A stretch of DNA of 36,643 nucleotides from a virus, in IMG/VR virus record IMGVR_UViG_3300027805_000039, positions 1 through 36,643 of that record. One strand, given 5' to 3'. Made by a program: the position numbers and the translations under genes. How positions within the stretch are numbered: the first letter of the stretch is position 1; each line of letters opens with the position of its first letter. The notes beneath the pieces were generated by a model. It worked only from the letters and a program-made list of their open reading frames with translations, was not told the origin of the DNA and searched no databases. This document shows, piece after piece, positions 23,361 through 31,235 of the stretch.

Positions 23361-23876
23361 GTGACGTGGTTCAAAGTCGATGACGGGTTTTGGAGTCATC
23401 CAAAGACACTGGCCCTGCCGCCAGGCGCCGTCGCCCTATGGGTCAGGGCAGGTTCCTACTGCGGGAAACACCTCACAGACGGGTTTGTGTCCCGCGCCAT
23501 CCTGCCCATGCTCCAAGGCACCGAAGACGACGCCTTCGAGCTCGTCGCTAGTGGCCTGTGGAAGCCCGTGGAAGGCGGCTGGGCGTTCCACGACTGGTGC
23601 GCCTACCAGGACACCCGCGAGGCCGTCGAGCGTCGCAGGGCCGCGTGGAAAGACCGGCAACGCCGCGCCCGATCAAACGAAGACGAAGCGACACCTATTA
23701 GTTCTACCCATTCCATTCCATTCCATTCCAAGGGTACGCGTGACTCACGGCGTGACACTCAGCGTGAGTCACGCCGTGACACCCCCCGTGACACAGGCCC
23801 CACCCCCACACCACCCCCCTTCAAACAAACCATTGCCGACCTTGAAGCCCTCATCGCAAAGGAAGCCACACCATGA
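23361..23876 (+). CDS. Replication initiator-like winged-helix protein with intragenic iterons
   Basis: A 171-residue protein. Residues ~1-85 ('FKVDDGFWSHPKTLALPPGAVALWVRAGSYCGKHLTDGFVSRAILPML...AFELVASGLW...WAFHDWCAYQDTREAVERRRAAWKDRQRRAR') match the N-terminal winged-helix of phage replisome organisers. The middle is a disordered Arg/Asp/Thr region ('RDSRRDTQRESRRDTPRDTG') coded by the 12-bp repeats, and the C-terminal ~40 residues may contact the host helicase loader. GTG start after GGGGGACC. The arrangement of initiator gene with repeats inside recalls lambda O. No polymerase, helicase or primase gene is present elsewhere, so it must recruit host enzymes. Confidence 0.7.
   Translation: MTWFKVDDGFWSHPKTLALPPGAVALWVRAGSYCGKHLTDGFVSRAILPMLQGTEDDAFELVASGLWKPVEGGWAFHDWCAYQDTREAVERRRAAWKDRQRRARSNEDEATPISSTHSIPFHSKGTRDSRRDTQRESRRDTPRDTGPTPTPPPFKQTIADLEALIAKEATP
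23708..23730. repeat. Tandem CCATT repeats
   Basis: CCATT is repeated four times, then CCA, at 23708-23730, locally richer in A/T than its surroundings. It lies eight bases before the 12-bp iterons within the initiator gene, where a DNA-unwinding element would be expected. Confidence 0.7.
23739..23798. repeat. Five tandem 12-bp iterons (candidate replication origin)
   Basis: Units begin CGTGA at 23739, 23751, 23763, 23775 and 23787, exactly 12 bp apart: CGTGACTCACGG, CGTGACACTCAG, CGTGAGTCACGC, CGTGACACCCCC, CGTGACACAGGC. Units 1-2 and 3-4 are two copies of a longer GCGTGAxTCACGxCGTGACA block 24 bp apart. They encode a four-residue repeat (R-D/E-S/T-x). Position inside an initiator-like gene is as in lambda-type origins. 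Confidence 0.6.
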
Positions 23877-24532
23877 CCGCAAACGCGTGCGTGCTCCCCC
23901 ACCGCGACCCCAAAACACCCCAACCCCAAACCCTCATCTGCCACGGCCACTACCGCTGGTTTGAACACACCCTCCTAGACATACAAACCACCACCGCTTT
24001 GCTCCCCTACTTCCTAGAACCAGGCAGCGCCCCCGAAGACACCAACCAAACCCGACACCGCCGCGGCATCGACCCCGCCGCACCCGTACGCCTAGAAGTC
24101 ATCGCCCTCCTAGACAAGCGCACACAAGCCCGCACCCCCGACGACCTCACCCCCGTCCTCGCCGTCCTCACCGCCTGGGCACAGTTGATCCGCGACGAAC
24201 GGCAGTTGGACAAACCCACCAAGCCCGACACCATCACCGCCACCAGCGACCTCATCCACCGCCACCTACCCTGGCTAGCCACACAAGAGTTTGTTGCCGA
24301 CCTGGCCCACGAACTACGCCAAGTCAAAACAGCCCTGCACTCAGCCATAGGCGACCACGCCCCACGCCCCGTAGGAACCTGCCCCGTCATCCACCCCGAC
24401 ACAGGCGAATGCGGCGGCAAGCTCTACCAAGACCGCTACGGGCGCATGTCAGTCAGCTGCACCACATGCGGCGAAGTCTGGGGCGAAACCGAACTACGCC
24501 GACTCGGACTCATGCAAACCACCACCCCTTGA
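23873..24532 (+). CDS. Zinc-finger protein of replication operon (219 aa)
   Basis: A 219-residue protein, ATGA overlap with the initiator gene. A helical centre ('PVRLEVIALLDKRTQARTPDDLTPVLAVLTAWAQLI...HRHLPWLATQEFVADLAHELRQVKTALHSAIGD') precedes a C-terminal zinc ribbon: 'GTCPVIHPDTGECGGKL' and 'MSVSCTTCGEVWGETELRRLGL', with four Cys positioned to bind zinc. Comparable proteins in actinobacteriophages lie beside replication genes, but the role is unknown. Codons are markedly A- and C-rich relative to its neighbours. Confidence 0.65.
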   Translation: MTANACVLPHRDPKTPQPQTLICHGHYRWFEHTLLDIQTTTALLPYFLEPGSAPEDTNQTRHRRGIDPAAPVRLEVIALLDKRTQARTPDDLTPVLAVLTAWAQLIRDERQLDKPTKPDTITATSDLIHRHLPWLATQEFVADLAHELRQVKTALHSAIGDHAPRPVGTCPVIHPDTGECGGKLYQDRYGRMSVSCTTCGEVWGETELRRLGLMQTTTP

Positions 24533-24557
24533 CAGTGCACGACACACAACGGACAAT
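24529..24557 (+). promoter_or_regulatory. Promoter for the late (packaging and structural) genes
   Basis: TTGACA (24529-24534) is a consensus -35 and GACAAT (24552-24557) has 4/6 match to TATAAT, spacing 17. The -35 overlaps the stop of the previous gene. Predicted start about 24564; the first downstream gene begins at 24631. Confidence 0.65.
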
Positions 24558-24577
24558 GCGGGTGGGGAAGTATGCCC

Positions 24578-24609
24578 AGCCCGGTCGCAACCACACGTTG
24601 CACCGGGCT
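24578..24609 (+). other. Hairpin in 5' leader of late transcript
   Basis: AGCCCGGT (24578-24585) pairs with ACCGGGCT (24602-24609) and inner CAAC/GTTG can extend the stem. No T-run follows, so it is probably a leader structure that stabilises or regulates the late mRNA starting near 24564. Confidence 0.5.
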
Positions 24610-24630
24610 AACGCATTTGGAGGGAGCGCA

Positions 24631-24810
24631 GTGGCCGCCACCCAAACGCGGCCCCGCACCAGCGAAGAGCCGCCAATCCGCATAGACGAAATAGACGAAG
24701 CCCTGCGCTGGTCAAGCCTCACCCTCGAACGCGGCACCACCTACACCCGATGGGTCAACCACCTCCTAGACCAGCGCCTACGTTTGATGCGGACCCATGC
24801 CAGCCGCTAG
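24631..24810 (+). CDS. Hypothetical small protein (59 aa)
   Basis: GTG at 24631 after GGAGGGAG gives 59 residues: 'RIDEIDEALRWSSLTLERGTTYTRWVNHLLDQRLRLM', a strand-helix-helix pattern slightly like ribbon-helix-helix proteins. It overlaps the HNH gene by 14 bases. No family recognised; it is the first gene downstream of the late promoter. Confidence 0.5.
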   Translation: MAATQTRPRTSEEPPIRIDEIDEALRWSSLTLERGTTYTRWVNHLLDQRLRLMRTHASR

Positions 24811-25063
24811 CACAGGCCGACGCGGCAGACCATGGCGCCGCATCAGGCAACAGGTACTAGACGCCTGCAACGTGTGCTGGCTATGCGGACAACCAGGCGC
24901 CGACAGTGTTGACCACATCATCCCCCTATCCGTGCTCAAACAAACGGGGCGCATGGAACTAGCCGAGGACCCTGGCAACCTCAGGCCAGCGCACACACGG
25001 TGCAACAGCCGCCGCCAAGCCAAACCACCCACCTTCACCACGCCCCCCTCACGCCGATGGTGA
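24797..25063 (+). CDS. HNH endonuclease
   Basis: An 88-residue protein with CxxC ('CWLC', Cys27/30), 'DSVDHIIPL' (Asp39-His40), 'GNLRPAHTRCNSRR' (Asn61, His66, Cys69): a canonical zinc-bound HNH nuclease. In HK97-type phages such an enzyme sits next to the terminase genes and is needed for efficient packaging cuts. Basic N-terminus. Ends 94 bases before the terminase small subunit gene; that gap is T-rich but shows no clear hairpin or cos motif. Confidence 0.88.
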   Translation: MPAASTGRRGRPWRRIRQQVLDACNVCWLCGQPGADSVDHIIPLSVLKQTGRMELAEDPGNLRPAHTRCNSRRQAKPPTFTTPPSRRW

Positions 25064-25157
25064 ACGCAATGTCCGTTTCGTTTTTTCTAGCCACGCGCTG
25101 ATTCACTCCGCGCCCGTCTTCCTTTTTCTCTCCCCACGATTTTTGGAAGGGGCCCCC

Positions 25158-25409
25158 GTGCCGCGTAGGAAGCAGCCTGAGGGCCTGTCGGGTTTGGCTG
25201 CGACCGGTGACCGCCGCGCATCCCTTGAGGCGTTACGCGACCTGCTAGCGCGTCAGCTTGAAACGGCGGAAAGGGACGTGCCGGCTTTGGCGCGTCAGTT
25301 GCGTGAGGTCATGGCCGAGCTGGATGCCCTCCCGAACCCGAACGAAAAGAGCCCTGTTGACGAGCTCACGAGGAAGCGCGACGCGCGGCGCTCAAAGGCC
25401 GCGGGTTAG
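25158..25409 (+). CDS. Terminase small subunit
   Basis: An 83-residue protein, GTG start after GGAAGGGG. It is helical ('SLEALRDLLARQLETAERDVPALARQLREVMAELDAL'), with basic start 'MPRRKQPEGL' and basic end 'LTRKRDARRSKAAG'. No helix-turn-helix is obvious, but this length, coiled-coil pattern and place immediately before a large terminase are standard for small terminases of actinobacteriophages, which bind the packaging start on phage DNA. Confidence 0.7.
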   Translation: MPRRKQPEGLSGLAATGDRRASLEALRDLLARQLETAERDVPALARQLREVMAELDALPNPNEKSPVDELTRKRDARRSKAAG

Positions 25410-26796
25410 TTCAGTACCTGACGCGGTTTCGTCGGCGGGTGCCGAGGCAGTCGAGTTGGCGGCCACGGTGGGTTTGCATCTTGACCCGTGGCAGCAGTTC
25501 GTCCTGCATGGGGCTTTGGGTGAGCGGGCGGTGGGTAAGGGGAAACCGCCGAAGTGGTCTGCGTTTGAGGTGGGGGTGGTGACGCCTCGCCAGAACGGCA
25601 AAAACGGGATACTTGAGGCGCGGGAGTTGGCGGGCCTGTTCCTGTTTGGGGAACGCCTGATCCTGCATAGCGCCCACGAGTTCAAGACCGCTCAAGAGGC
25701 TTTCCGCCGTGTGCTGTTTCTGGTGGAAAACAACGACGACCTGCGGAAGCGGGTTGCCCGTATCCGCACCAGTCATGGTGAAGAGGGCATTGAGCTGCGC
25801 GACGGGGCGCGTTTGCGTTTCATCGCCAGGTCAACGGGGTCGGGCCGCGGTTTCAGCGCCGATTGCGTGATCCTTGACGAGTCTTACGCCCTGTCGGCTG
25901 AGGCTATGGGTGCCCTGTTGCCGACGTTGTCGGCGCTGCCTAACCCTCAGGTGTGGTATACGTCAAGCGCCGGTAAGCGTGACTCGACGCAGCTGATGAT
26001 GATTCGTGATCGTGGCCGCGCTGGTGGTGACCCTGGTTTGGCGTATTTTGAGTGGTCGGCGCCGCTTGAGTCGCAGGCTGATGATCCTGAGGCGTGGGCG
26101 GCTGCCAACCCTGCGTTGGGTATCCGCATTGAGGCGGAGTTCATTGAGCGTGAGTTCAACGCCTTGCCTATTTCGGAGTTTCGGCGTGAGCGCCTGGGCA
26201 TTTGGGATGACGAGTCCGCGGGCGCGGATTGGGTCATCCCGATTGAGGCGTGGCAGTCGTGTGCTGACGCTGGTTCGGAGATTGAAGACCCGGTGGTGTT
26301 TGCGCCTGACGTGTCCATTGACCGGTCGTGGGCGTCGATTTCGGCGGCTGGTTTGCGTGAGGACGGGCTGGCCGGTGTTGAGGTGATCGACTACAGGCGG
26401 GGCACGTCGTGGGTTGTGCCGCGGCTGGCTGAGCTGGTGGAGCGTCACGGGGCCTTGGCGGTGGGGGTTGACCCTGGCGGCCCGTGCGGGTCGCTGATTC
26501 CCGAGCTTGAGCAGCTGGGGGTGCCGCTGGTGACGATGTCGGCGCGGGACATTGCGCAGGGCTGTGGCGCGTTCTATGACGCGGTCGTGGAACAGCGGGT
26601 GCGGCACCGTGACCAGCCGGAGTTGAACGCGGCGGTGGGTGCAGCACGGAAGCGCCCGTTGGGTGATGCGTGGGCGTGGGCCCGTAAAGGTGCCTCGTCT
26701 GAAATCACGACCTTGATTAGCGCCACGGTGGCGTTGAAGACGTACACGGAGGCCACGGCTTCCCGACCTGTGGATGTGGCCTCAAGTGTTTGGTGA
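25357..26796 (+). CDS. Terminase large subunit
   Basis: About 479 residues from TTG at 25357 (490 if ATG at 25324 is used; the start is uncertain as no strong ribosome-binding site is seen). Packaging ATPase motifs are visible: Walker A-like 'TPRQNGKN' (about residue 76-83) and Walker B 'CVILDESYAL' (~170-179); a nuclease domain follows with acidic residues in 'APDVSIDRSW' and 'VGVDPGGP'. It pumps DNA into the prohead and cuts genome ends. It overlaps the small subunit gene by ~50 bases. Confidence 0.93.
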   Translation: MTSSRGSATRGAQRPRVSSVPDAVSSAGAEAVELAATVGLHLDPWQQFVLHGALGERAVGKGKPPKWSAFEVGVVTPRQNGKNGILEARELAGLFLFGERLILHSAHEFKTAQEAFRRVLFLVENNDDLRKRVARIRTSHGEEGIELRDGARLRFIARSTGSGRGFSADCVILDESYALSAEAMGALLPTLSALPNPQVWYTSSAGKRDSTQLMMIRDRGRAGGDPGLAYFEWSAPLESQADDPEAWAAANPALGIRIEAEFIEREFNALPISEFRRERLGIWDDESAGADWVIPIEAWQSCADAGSEIEDPVVFAPDVSIDRSWASISAAGLREDGLAGVEVIDYRRGTSWVVPRLAELVERHGALAVGVDPGGPCGSLIPELEQLGVPLVTMSARDIAQGCGAFYDAVVEQRVRHRDQPELNAAVGAARKRPLGDAWAWARKGASSEITTLISATVALKTYTEATASRPVDVASSVW

Positions 26797-26806
26797 AGGG
26801 AACCCC

Positions 26807-26959
26807 ATGCCTAGGACTCCGTTCCTGTTGGACGTGGCCGGCATTGTGCTGATTTCGGCGGGCGCGTTTCTGTGGTCCACGGTGGCGGGGTTCATCGTGG
26901 CGGGCCTAGGCCTCATCGGGATTTCGTGGCTTTCTGAGCGTGAGGATGACAGCGAATGA
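26807..26959 (+). CDS. Small membrane protein between terminase and portal (50 aa)
   Basis: ATG at 26807 after GAAGGGAACC encodes 50 residues, with one or two hydrophobic helices ('LLDVAGIVLISAGAFLWSTVAGFIVAGLGLIGISWL') and an acidic end. Ends overlapping the portal start (ATGA). It is a common companion of portal genes in actinobacteriophages; its function is unknown. Confidence 0.6.
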   Translation: MPRTPFLLDVAGIVLISAGAFLWSTVAGFIVAGLGLIGISWLSEREDDSE

Positions 26960-28164
26960 GCCTGATTCGACGCATTGCCACGGCGCGTGAGGTTCGTTCA
27001 GATGTGGCGTGGGGAGGGGTTCCGCCGTTCCCGGTGAACTCGCAGCAGCCTGGTTCATCCACCTACGCCGGCGTGCCCCTCACCACGGACTCTGCTTTGC
27101 GGCACGCGGCGGTGTGGGCGTGCGTGCGCCTCATTTCGGGGACCTTGGGGCAGATGCCCCTTGAGGCCGTGCGCTATGACGGCAACATTGCCAAGCCCGT
27201 TGGCCAGGTTCCTGGCCTGCTGACTTCCCCTTCCGGCCTGATCCCCCGTTCCGCGTGGGTAGAAGCAGTCCTGACTTCGCTGCTGCTGCGCGGCAACGCG
27301 TACGGGCGGGTCACTGAATACAACGCGTCAGGCACCCCCACCCGCATCGAACTCATCAACCCTGAGATTGTGCGGCCCGAGCTCGACAAGGCCACGGGCC
27401 GCGTCGTGTACTACATCACCGTAGGCGGGGAACGCACCGTGCATGAGCGGTGGCCCATGGGCGACATTTGGCACGTTCCCGGTCTACTTCTCCCCGGTGG
27501 GTTCGTGGGCCTGTCCCCCATCGAGTACGCCAAGCAGTCCATTGGGCAGGGCCTCGGAGCTGAAAAGTTTGGGGCGCAGTGGTTCGGTGAAGGTGGCGTG
27601 CCCGCGGCCATTCTGACCACGGACCAGCCGGTCACCGAAGAGCAGGCGTCCACCGTCAAGGCACGGTTCATGCAGGCCGTGAAGGGTCGCCGTGAGCCGG
27701 CGGTGCTGGGGGCGGGCGTGAAGTATGAGCAAATCCAGGTGGCACCAAACGAGTCTCAGTTCATTGACGCGCAACGATGGTCTGCCGAACAGGTGTGCCG
27801 TGTGTACGGGATTGACCCCACCATGCTGGGTGTGTCTTCCGGCTCAGGGTCCACAGTCACCTACGAAAACCGTGAATCACGAGTGAGTGACTTCCTCGCG
27901 TTTGGCATCGGGCCGTGGCAGCACCGCGTGGAAGAGGCCCTGACCACCTTGATGCCGCGACCGGTGTTCGTGAAGTTCAAGACGGGCGCCATTCTCAGGT
28001 CCGACATTCAGACGCGTTACCAAACGTATGCCGTGGCTGCGCAGATTCAGCAGGCCACGGGCCGCCCGCTCCTCACCACGGACGAAATGCGGGCTTTGGA
28101 GAACTTGCCGCCTCTTCCCGATGCGGCAACGCCTGGGGGTCCGAACGAAAGCGAAAACGAATGA
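26956..28164 (+). CDS. Portal protein (HK97 family)
   Basis: A 402-residue HK97-type portal: 'ALRHAAVWACVRLISGTLGQMPLEA', 'LLLRGNAYGRV', 'DIWHVPGLLLPGGFVGLSPIEYAKQSIGQGLGAEKFGAQWFGEGGVPAAIL', 'LGAGVKYEQIQVAPNESQFIDAQRWSAEQVCRVYGIDPTMLGV' and 'TYENRESRVSDFLAFGIGPW' all match the family. It forms the dodecameric channel for DNA entry and exit. Overlaps with the membrane gene before and the protease gene after by four bases each. Confidence 0.95.
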   Translation: MSLIRRIATAREVRSDVAWGGVPPFPVNSQQPGSSTYAGVPLTTDSALRHAAVWACVRLISGTLGQMPLEAVRYDGNIAKPVGQVPGLLTSPSGLIPRSAWVEAVLTSLLLRGNAYGRVTEYNASGTPTRIELINPEIVRPELDKATGRVVYYITVGGERTVHERWPMGDIWHVPGLLLPGGFVGLSPIEYAKQSIGQGLGAEKFGAQWFGEGGVPAAILTTDQPVTEEQASTVKARFMQAVKGRREPAVLGAGVKYEQIQVAPNESQFIDAQRWSAEQVCRVYGIDPTMLGVSSGSGSTVTYENRESRVSDFLAFGIGPWQHRVEEALTTLMPRPVFVKFKTGAILRSDIQTRYQTYAVAAQIQQATGRPLLTTDEMRALENLPPLPDAATPGGPNESENE

Positions 28165-28916
28165 CCGAGCGCACACTACAGCGGCGGGCAGTTGAGGCCG
28201 GCTGGGAGATTCGCCAGGAGCATGACGGCACCGTTGGTTTGCGCGGGTACGCGGCCATGTTTGATTCGCCTTCGCATGGTGAAGTGATCCGCTCAAGTGC
28301 GTTCACGAAGACGCTTGCTGAGCGTGCGGACGTGCGGCTGCTGGTCAACCACGATGGTGTGCCGATTGCCCGCACGAAGTCGGGCACCCTGCACTTGTCC
28401 GTGGATGAGCGTGGCCTGTACATGGAGGCCCCCAACCTTGACCTGACCAACCCGACCGTGGCTGAACTTGTCAGCGCCATGGCACGCGGCGACATTGACC
28501 AGTGTTCGTTTGCTTTCATTCCGGTTCGGGAGAACTACGACCCTGAAACGAAGCTGCGGGAAATCCTTGAGTGCAAGCTAATGGACTGTTCCGTGGTCAC
28601 CTACCCATGGTACGAATCCACTTCGGTTGAGTTGAACAGCCTTGAGGCCGCACTAGCCGAGGTGCGTTCGGGCGCTGTTACTCCCGAGGCCCGCGACACC
28701 ATCATGCGGGCCCTTAGCCTCAGCCTTCAGGTTGACATCACGGACGATGACGACCACGACGAAGACGACGAGTCTGAGGACGACGTGGTGGACGGCACGC
28801 CCGAACCGCAGGAAGAAGACGGCCTGCCCGCCTCCACCACCCCCGAAACTCCCGAGGCCACTGAGCCGCGGGCCGCACGCCGCATTGACATTGCGCGTGC
28901 CCTGTACCTGCGCTGA
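28161..28916 (+). CDS. Prohead protease (HK97 family, S78)
   Basis: A 251-residue protein. 'LRGYAAMFDSPSHGEVIRSSAFTKTL', 'VRLLVNHDGVPIARTKSGTLHLSVDERGLYMEA', 'MARGDIDQCSFAFIPV' and 'YPWYESTSVELN' are typical; His64 and Ser116 are the likely catalytic residues. The last ~60 residues are an acidic linker (DDDDHDEDDESEDD) and a Pro/Thr/Glu stretch, long for the family, perhaps part of a scaffolding role. It matures the capsid by cutting the delta domain of the major capsid protein. Confidence 0.9.
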   Translation: MTERTLQRRAVEAGWEIRQEHDGTVGLRGYAAMFDSPSHGEVIRSSAFTKTLAERADVRLLVNHDGVPIARTKSGTLHLSVDERGLYMEAPNLDLTNPTVAELVSAMARGDIDQCSFAFIPVRENYDPETKLREILECKLMDCSVVTYPWYESTSVELNSLEAALAEVRSGAVTPEARDTIMRALSLSLQVDITDDDDHDEDDESEDDVVDGTPEPQEEDGLPASTTPETPEATEPRAARRIDIARALYLR

Positions 28917-29027
28917 TCCACGCAGGCACAACGTGACGCCGGAACCCAACAGGGCTTGATCCACCCTGCCAGGGTCACCACCTCACGACCCCTTCCCTTA
29001 TCCATCCCACTCCCTTAGGAGAATGCT

Positions 29028-30335
29028 TTGTCCCTTCGTGACTCCCTTGTCGCGCAGCGTGACGCGAAGCTGGCTGAGGCCAAGGCCGTCGTTGAGGCGG
29101 CTGAGGCTGAGGCCCGTGACATCACTGACGACGAGCTGACAGTGGTGAAGGAGGCCCGTGAGGCCGCCGACGCCCTTGAGGTTCGCGTGTCGGAGATCGA
29201 CGCCCTCGCTGACGCCCAGTCCCGTTCCGTGGCCGCTGCCCCGATGACCGCATCCGTGCAGGTCACCTCGGAGCCGTCGACCTACCGCAAGAATGGCGAC
29301 ACGTCGTACTTCCGTGACCTCGCCGCCGCGCAGCTTCGTGGCGACCGTGAGGCCATGGACCGCCTTGTGCGCAATGACCGCGAGGTTCGCGCCATCAACA
29401 CCACGGACACCTCCGGTGGCGAGTTCGTGCCGCCGCTGTGGCTCGTGGACGAGTACGTGCGCCTGGCGCGTGCGTCCCGCGTTGCCGCTGACCTGCTCCC
29501 GAACCAGGCCCTTCCGGCTGGCACGGACAGCATCAGCCTGCCGAAGATCACCACGGGTACCGAGGTTGCGGCGCAGTCGTCGCAGAACAGCGGTTTCCAG
29601 AACACGGACATTGTGACCGCTTCGGCCACGTCCGCCGTTCACACCCTCGGCGGCATCCAGGTCATCAGCCTTCAGCTGCTTGAGCAGTCCCCCATTGCCG
29701 GTGGCATGGATCAGGTCATCATCAGCGACCTGGCCGCCGACTACGCCCGCGCCCTTGAGTCGTTCGTGCTCAACTCGGACGCGGCTGGCAAGCGTGGCCT
29801 GCTCAACGTCCCGTCCAAGATCGACGTGACTTACACCGACAGCACCCCCACGGTTGCTGAGATGTACCCGAAGATTGCTGACGCGATTCAGCAGATTCAC
29901 ACGCAGCGTTTCGCGGCGCCGTCTGCCATCGTGATGCACCCGCGCCGTTGGGCGTGGTTCCTCACGTCGCTCGATTCCAGCAACCGCCCGCTGATTGTTC
30001 CCGCCGCCAATGGCCGGTTCAACGGCGCTGGCACGCAGGACGGCGTTGCGGCGCAGGGCTTTGTCGGCACCATTCAGGGCATCGACGTGTACGTGTCGTC
30101 GCTCGTCCCGACAACTCTCGGCAGCGGCACCAACCAGGACCCCGTCCTGGTGTTCCGTCCCGAGGACAGCATCCTGTTCGAGGGTGCGCCTCGCGCGGAG
30201 GTCTTCCGCGAGACCTACGCGAACCAGGGCAGCGTCCTGGTCCGCATGTACAACTACGTGGCGCTTGCAACTGAGCGTTACAACAAGTCCGTGGCCGTCG
30301 TGAACGGCACCGGCTGCACCGCGCCTTCGTTCTAG
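29028..30335 (+). CDS. Major capsid protein (HK97 fold) with N-terminal delta domain
   Basis: A 435-residue protein using TTG at 29028 after TTAGGAGAA. Residues ~1-85 are a charged coiled coil ('VAQRDAKLAEAKAVVEAAEAEARDITDDELTVVKEAREAADALEVRV'), the delta domain that acts as scaffold; the capsid fold follows ('VPPLWLVDEYVRLARASRVAADLLPN', 'DISLPKI'-like strand, 'HTQRFAAPSAIVMHPRRWAWFLTSLDSSNRPLI'). Codon use is strongly biased (nearly no rare codons), as for a highly expressed protein, which also leaves a long open frame on the opposite strand. Preceded by ~110 bases without genes. Confidence 0.95.
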   Translation: MSLRDSLVAQRDAKLAEAKAVVEAAEAEARDITDDELTVVKEAREAADALEVRVSEIDALADAQSRSVAAAPMTASVQVTSEPSTYRKNGDTSYFRDLAAAQLRGDREAMDRLVRNDREVRAINTTDTSGGEFVPPLWLVDEYVRLARASRVAADLLPNQALPAGTDSISLPKITTGTEVAAQSSQNSGFQNTDIVTASATSAVHTLGGIQVISLQLLEQSPIAGGMDQVIISDLAADYARALESFVLNSDAAGKRGLLNVPSKIDVTYTDSTPTVAEMYPKIADAIQQIHTQRFAAPSAIVMHPRRWAWFLTSLDSSNRPLIVPAANGRFNGAGTQDGVAAQGFVGTIQGIDVYVSSLVPTTLGSGTNQDPVLVFRPEDSILFEGAPRAEVFRETYANQGSVLVRMYNYVALATERYNKSVAVVNGTGCTAPSF

Positions 30336-30350
30336 TAGGCGCCAGCGGAC

Positions 30351-30391
30351 TGCCCCCCGCCCGTGTACAACCCCCTCACGGGCGGGGGGCA
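30351..30391 (+). terminator. 15-bp hairpin after the capsid gene
   Basis: TGCCCCCCGCCCGTG (30351-30365) pairs exactly with CACGGGCGGGGGGCA (30377-30391), 15 bp, loop of 11. No T-run follows (CCACC), so it may act as a partial terminator, RNA end protector or stoichiometry regulator for the capsid transcript, a common place for such structure. Confidence 0.7.
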
Positions 30392-30418
30392 CCACCCCCG
30401 AACATGGGAGCACCCCAC

Positions 30419-30637
30419 GTGATTGACCAGGGATACATTGACGCGTTGAAGCGTGAGCGTGAGCACTACGTACGTACAGGCCAGACGGCCCGCGTCGCGC
30501 TGGTGGATGCTGAGCTGAAGCGTGCCGGCGCCATCACCAAGGCGACCCCTGACCCCGTCGTGGAAACCGCCACCGTGGAAGCCCCCGAAACCGCGGCGAA
30601 GCCACGCGCAACCCGTAAGGCGGCACGCGCCACATGA
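30419..30637 (+). CDS. Small head-accessory protein (72 aa)
   Basis: GTG at 30419 has GGGAG 9 bases upstream; an upstream ATG (30404) overlaps that site, so I chose the GTG. 72 residues: 'DQGYIDALKREREHYVRTGQTARVALVDAELKRAG' is a helix pair and the C-terminal end is Lys/Arg/Ala rich ('AAKPRATRKAARAT'). Genes like this follow the capsid in many actinobacteriophages. Function unknown; DNA or capsid binding is possible from the basic tail. Confidence 0.65.
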   Translation: MIDQGYIDALKREREHYVRTGQTARVALVDAELKRAGAITKATPDPVVETATVEAPETAAKPRATRKAARAT

Positions 30638-31233
30638 CCGCCACCTATGCCCTGCTTGAAGACGTGAAGGATGCCCTGCGCATCACGGACGACGTTGACG
30701 ACCTCGTCCTAGCGGGCGTGGTTGAGTCGGCCTCCCGCGCCATCGACCGGTACTGTGACCGCTACTTCGGGCAGACCGGCACCGTCGCGGCACCCGTTGA
30801 CCGCCTGTACCGGGCCCGCTCCCACCAAGTCCTCATTGACGACCTTGTCACCCTCACGGACATCGGCGTGGAGTATTCCGGCTTTGCCGAAACGTTCTCA
30901 AGCCTTGGCGCGAACAGCGTCATAAAGCAGCCCGTGAACGCCGCTACCCTCGTCCCGCCCCAGCCGTACACGGTCCTGTTGGCGAAGCCCGGTACGGTCC
31001 TGCCCCCTCCCCCTGGTTGGGTGCGCGTGTCCGGTGTGTGGGGCTGGCCCGCCATCCCCCAGCAGATTCGTGACGCGTGCGTGTTGCAGACCGTGCGCCT
31101 GTTCAAGTCCCGTGACGTGCCCCTCGGGGTCATGGGTGGCGCTGACATGATGGGCGCCATTCGCCTGCCAGGTGGACTGCACCCCGACGCCCGCCAGTTG
31201 TGTGAGCCGTTCCGGCGCATGGGGATTGCGTAG
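30634..31233 (+). CDS. Head-tail connector (gp6-like adaptor)
   Basis: A 199-residue protein with 'YALLEDVKDALRITDDVDDLVLAGVVESASRAIDRYCDRYF' at the start: the helical N-terminus of HK97 gp6/SPP1 gp15-type adaptor proteins, which bind under the portal. A beta-rich insertion and 'IPQQIRDACVLQTVRLFKSRDVPLGVMGG' follow. ATGA overlap with the previous gene. Position right after capsid supports the call. Confidence 0.85.
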   Translation: MTATYALLEDVKDALRITDDVDDLVLAGVVESASRAIDRYCDRYFGQTGTVAAPVDRLYRARSHQVLIDDLVTLTDIGVEYSGFAETFSSLGANSVIKQPVNAATLVPPQPYTVLLAKPGTVLPPPPGWVRVSGVWGWPAIPQQIRDACVLQTVRLFKSRDVPLGVMGGADMMGAIRLPGGLHPDARQLCEPFRRMGIA

Positions 31234-31235
31234 CC

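Noticed and set aside
25064-25157. cos site or terminator in the T-rich gap before the terminase genes
   Set aside because: T-rich runs are present but no hairpin and no recognisable cohesive-end symmetry; cannot be decided from sequence alone.
28998-30413. 471-codon leftward frame opposite the capsid gene
   Set aside because: Explained by codon bias of a highly expressed gene; no ribosome-binding site and no motif.
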